Shown: piece by piece, positions 14,582 to 14,825 of the stretch
Numbering within the stretch: position 1 is the stretch's first letter
How the letters are laid out: each line of letters starts with the position of its first letter
Assembly (NCBI GenBank): GCA_011372825.1
Contig: DSAK01000119.1
Coordinates: 1-14,825 of the forward strand
Source of the DNA: Campylobacterota bacterium
GTDB taxonomy: Bacteria > Campylobacterota > Campylobacteria > Campylobacterales > Sulfurovaceae
Length of the DNA: 14,825 bases
Direction of reading: 5' to 3'
Position numbers and translations under genes: made by a program
Notes under the pieces: model-generated
What the model saw: only the letters and a program-made list of their open reading frames with translations
What the model was told of the DNA's origin: nothing
Databases searched by the model: none

Positions 14582-14825
14582 TTAATCTCTGTAGACATTG
14601 TTTCGGTTGCCTGGCATTCCTTGGATGATTGCTTTTTCGCTGGCGTTGATTTTAGCGATGAGGTTTCGCACTTTCTCATCCATGAATTCGTTATGACTGG
14701 TAATAGTTCCTAATACCGCACGAGTATTTTTCAGTATGTTGTTTGTAGTTGCATCATACATGTTATGGAGGTGGTCTACAATATTTTCATGGAACTGGTC
14801 GATCTCTTTTTTGATGTCAGGAACA
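14582..14825 (-). CDS. C-terminus of an unknown helical protein
   Basis: An open frame enters from the right edge and ends in TAA at 14582-14584, giving 80 visible residues. The sequence (for example KKEIDQFHENIVDHLHNMYD) is polar and helical with heptad-like spacing and no membrane segment. No convincing start with a ribosome binding site occurs inside the window, so this is taken as the end of a longer gene. Only 14 bases separate it from the start of the 1243-residue gene, whose ribosome binding site lies in that gap. The two are very probably co-transcribed. Function unknown. Confidence 0.75.
   Translation of the reverse strand, partial: VPDIKKEIDQFHENIVDHLHNMYDATTNNILKNTRAVLGTITSHNEFMDEKVRNLIAKINASEKAIIQGMPGNRNNVYRD

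Overview
The window is AT-rich (well under 45% G+C by eye). It holds fifteen protein-coding genes, two of them cut by the window edges, all on the minus strand and read from right to left. Spacers are 4 to 108 bases and several genes overlap, so it looks like one long operon or a few overlapping transcription units. I found no tRNA, rRNA, CRISPR array, insertion sequence, strong terminator or credible plus-strand gene. AGGAG-type ribosome binding sites and TATAAT-like -10 boxes without clear -35 boxes would fit a Campylobacterota (epsilonproteobacterial) host, but the organism is not determined by anything here.

In transcription order: the end of an unknown helical protein (14582-14825); a 1243-residue soluble, coiled-coil protein with a basic tail (10836-14567); an unknown 420-residue soluble protein (9558-10820); a small lipoprotein (9113-9526); a helix-turn-helix protein (8380-9129); a small exported coiled-coil protein with a CxxCxxC cluster (8013-8396); an exported coiled-coil protein (7073-8008); a four-helix inner-membrane protein (6301-7032); an exported protein with a GxxxG ladder (5511-6230); a divergent type IA topoisomerase (3235-5511); a VirB8/TrbF-like bitopic protein (2421-3215); a small exported coiled-coil protein (2045-2404); a VirB2-pilin-like protein (1557-2003); a bitopic protein with extreme charge tracts (294-1448); and the start of an unknown cytoplasmic protein (1-277).

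Most of the products carry a signal peptide, a lipobox or membrane helices. Together with a plasmid-type topoisomerase, a candidate VirB8 (NPFG motif) and a candidate pilin, this points to part of a highly divergent conjugation or type IV secretion gene cluster on a plasmid or integrative element. This is inference: no VirB4, VirB11, VirD4, relaxase, VirB9 or VirB10 is recognisable in the window, so those would have to lie outside it or be too divergent to see. Only the topoisomerase is a confident family assignment. The VirB8 and VirB2 calls rest on one motif plus topology, and on topology alone, respectively.
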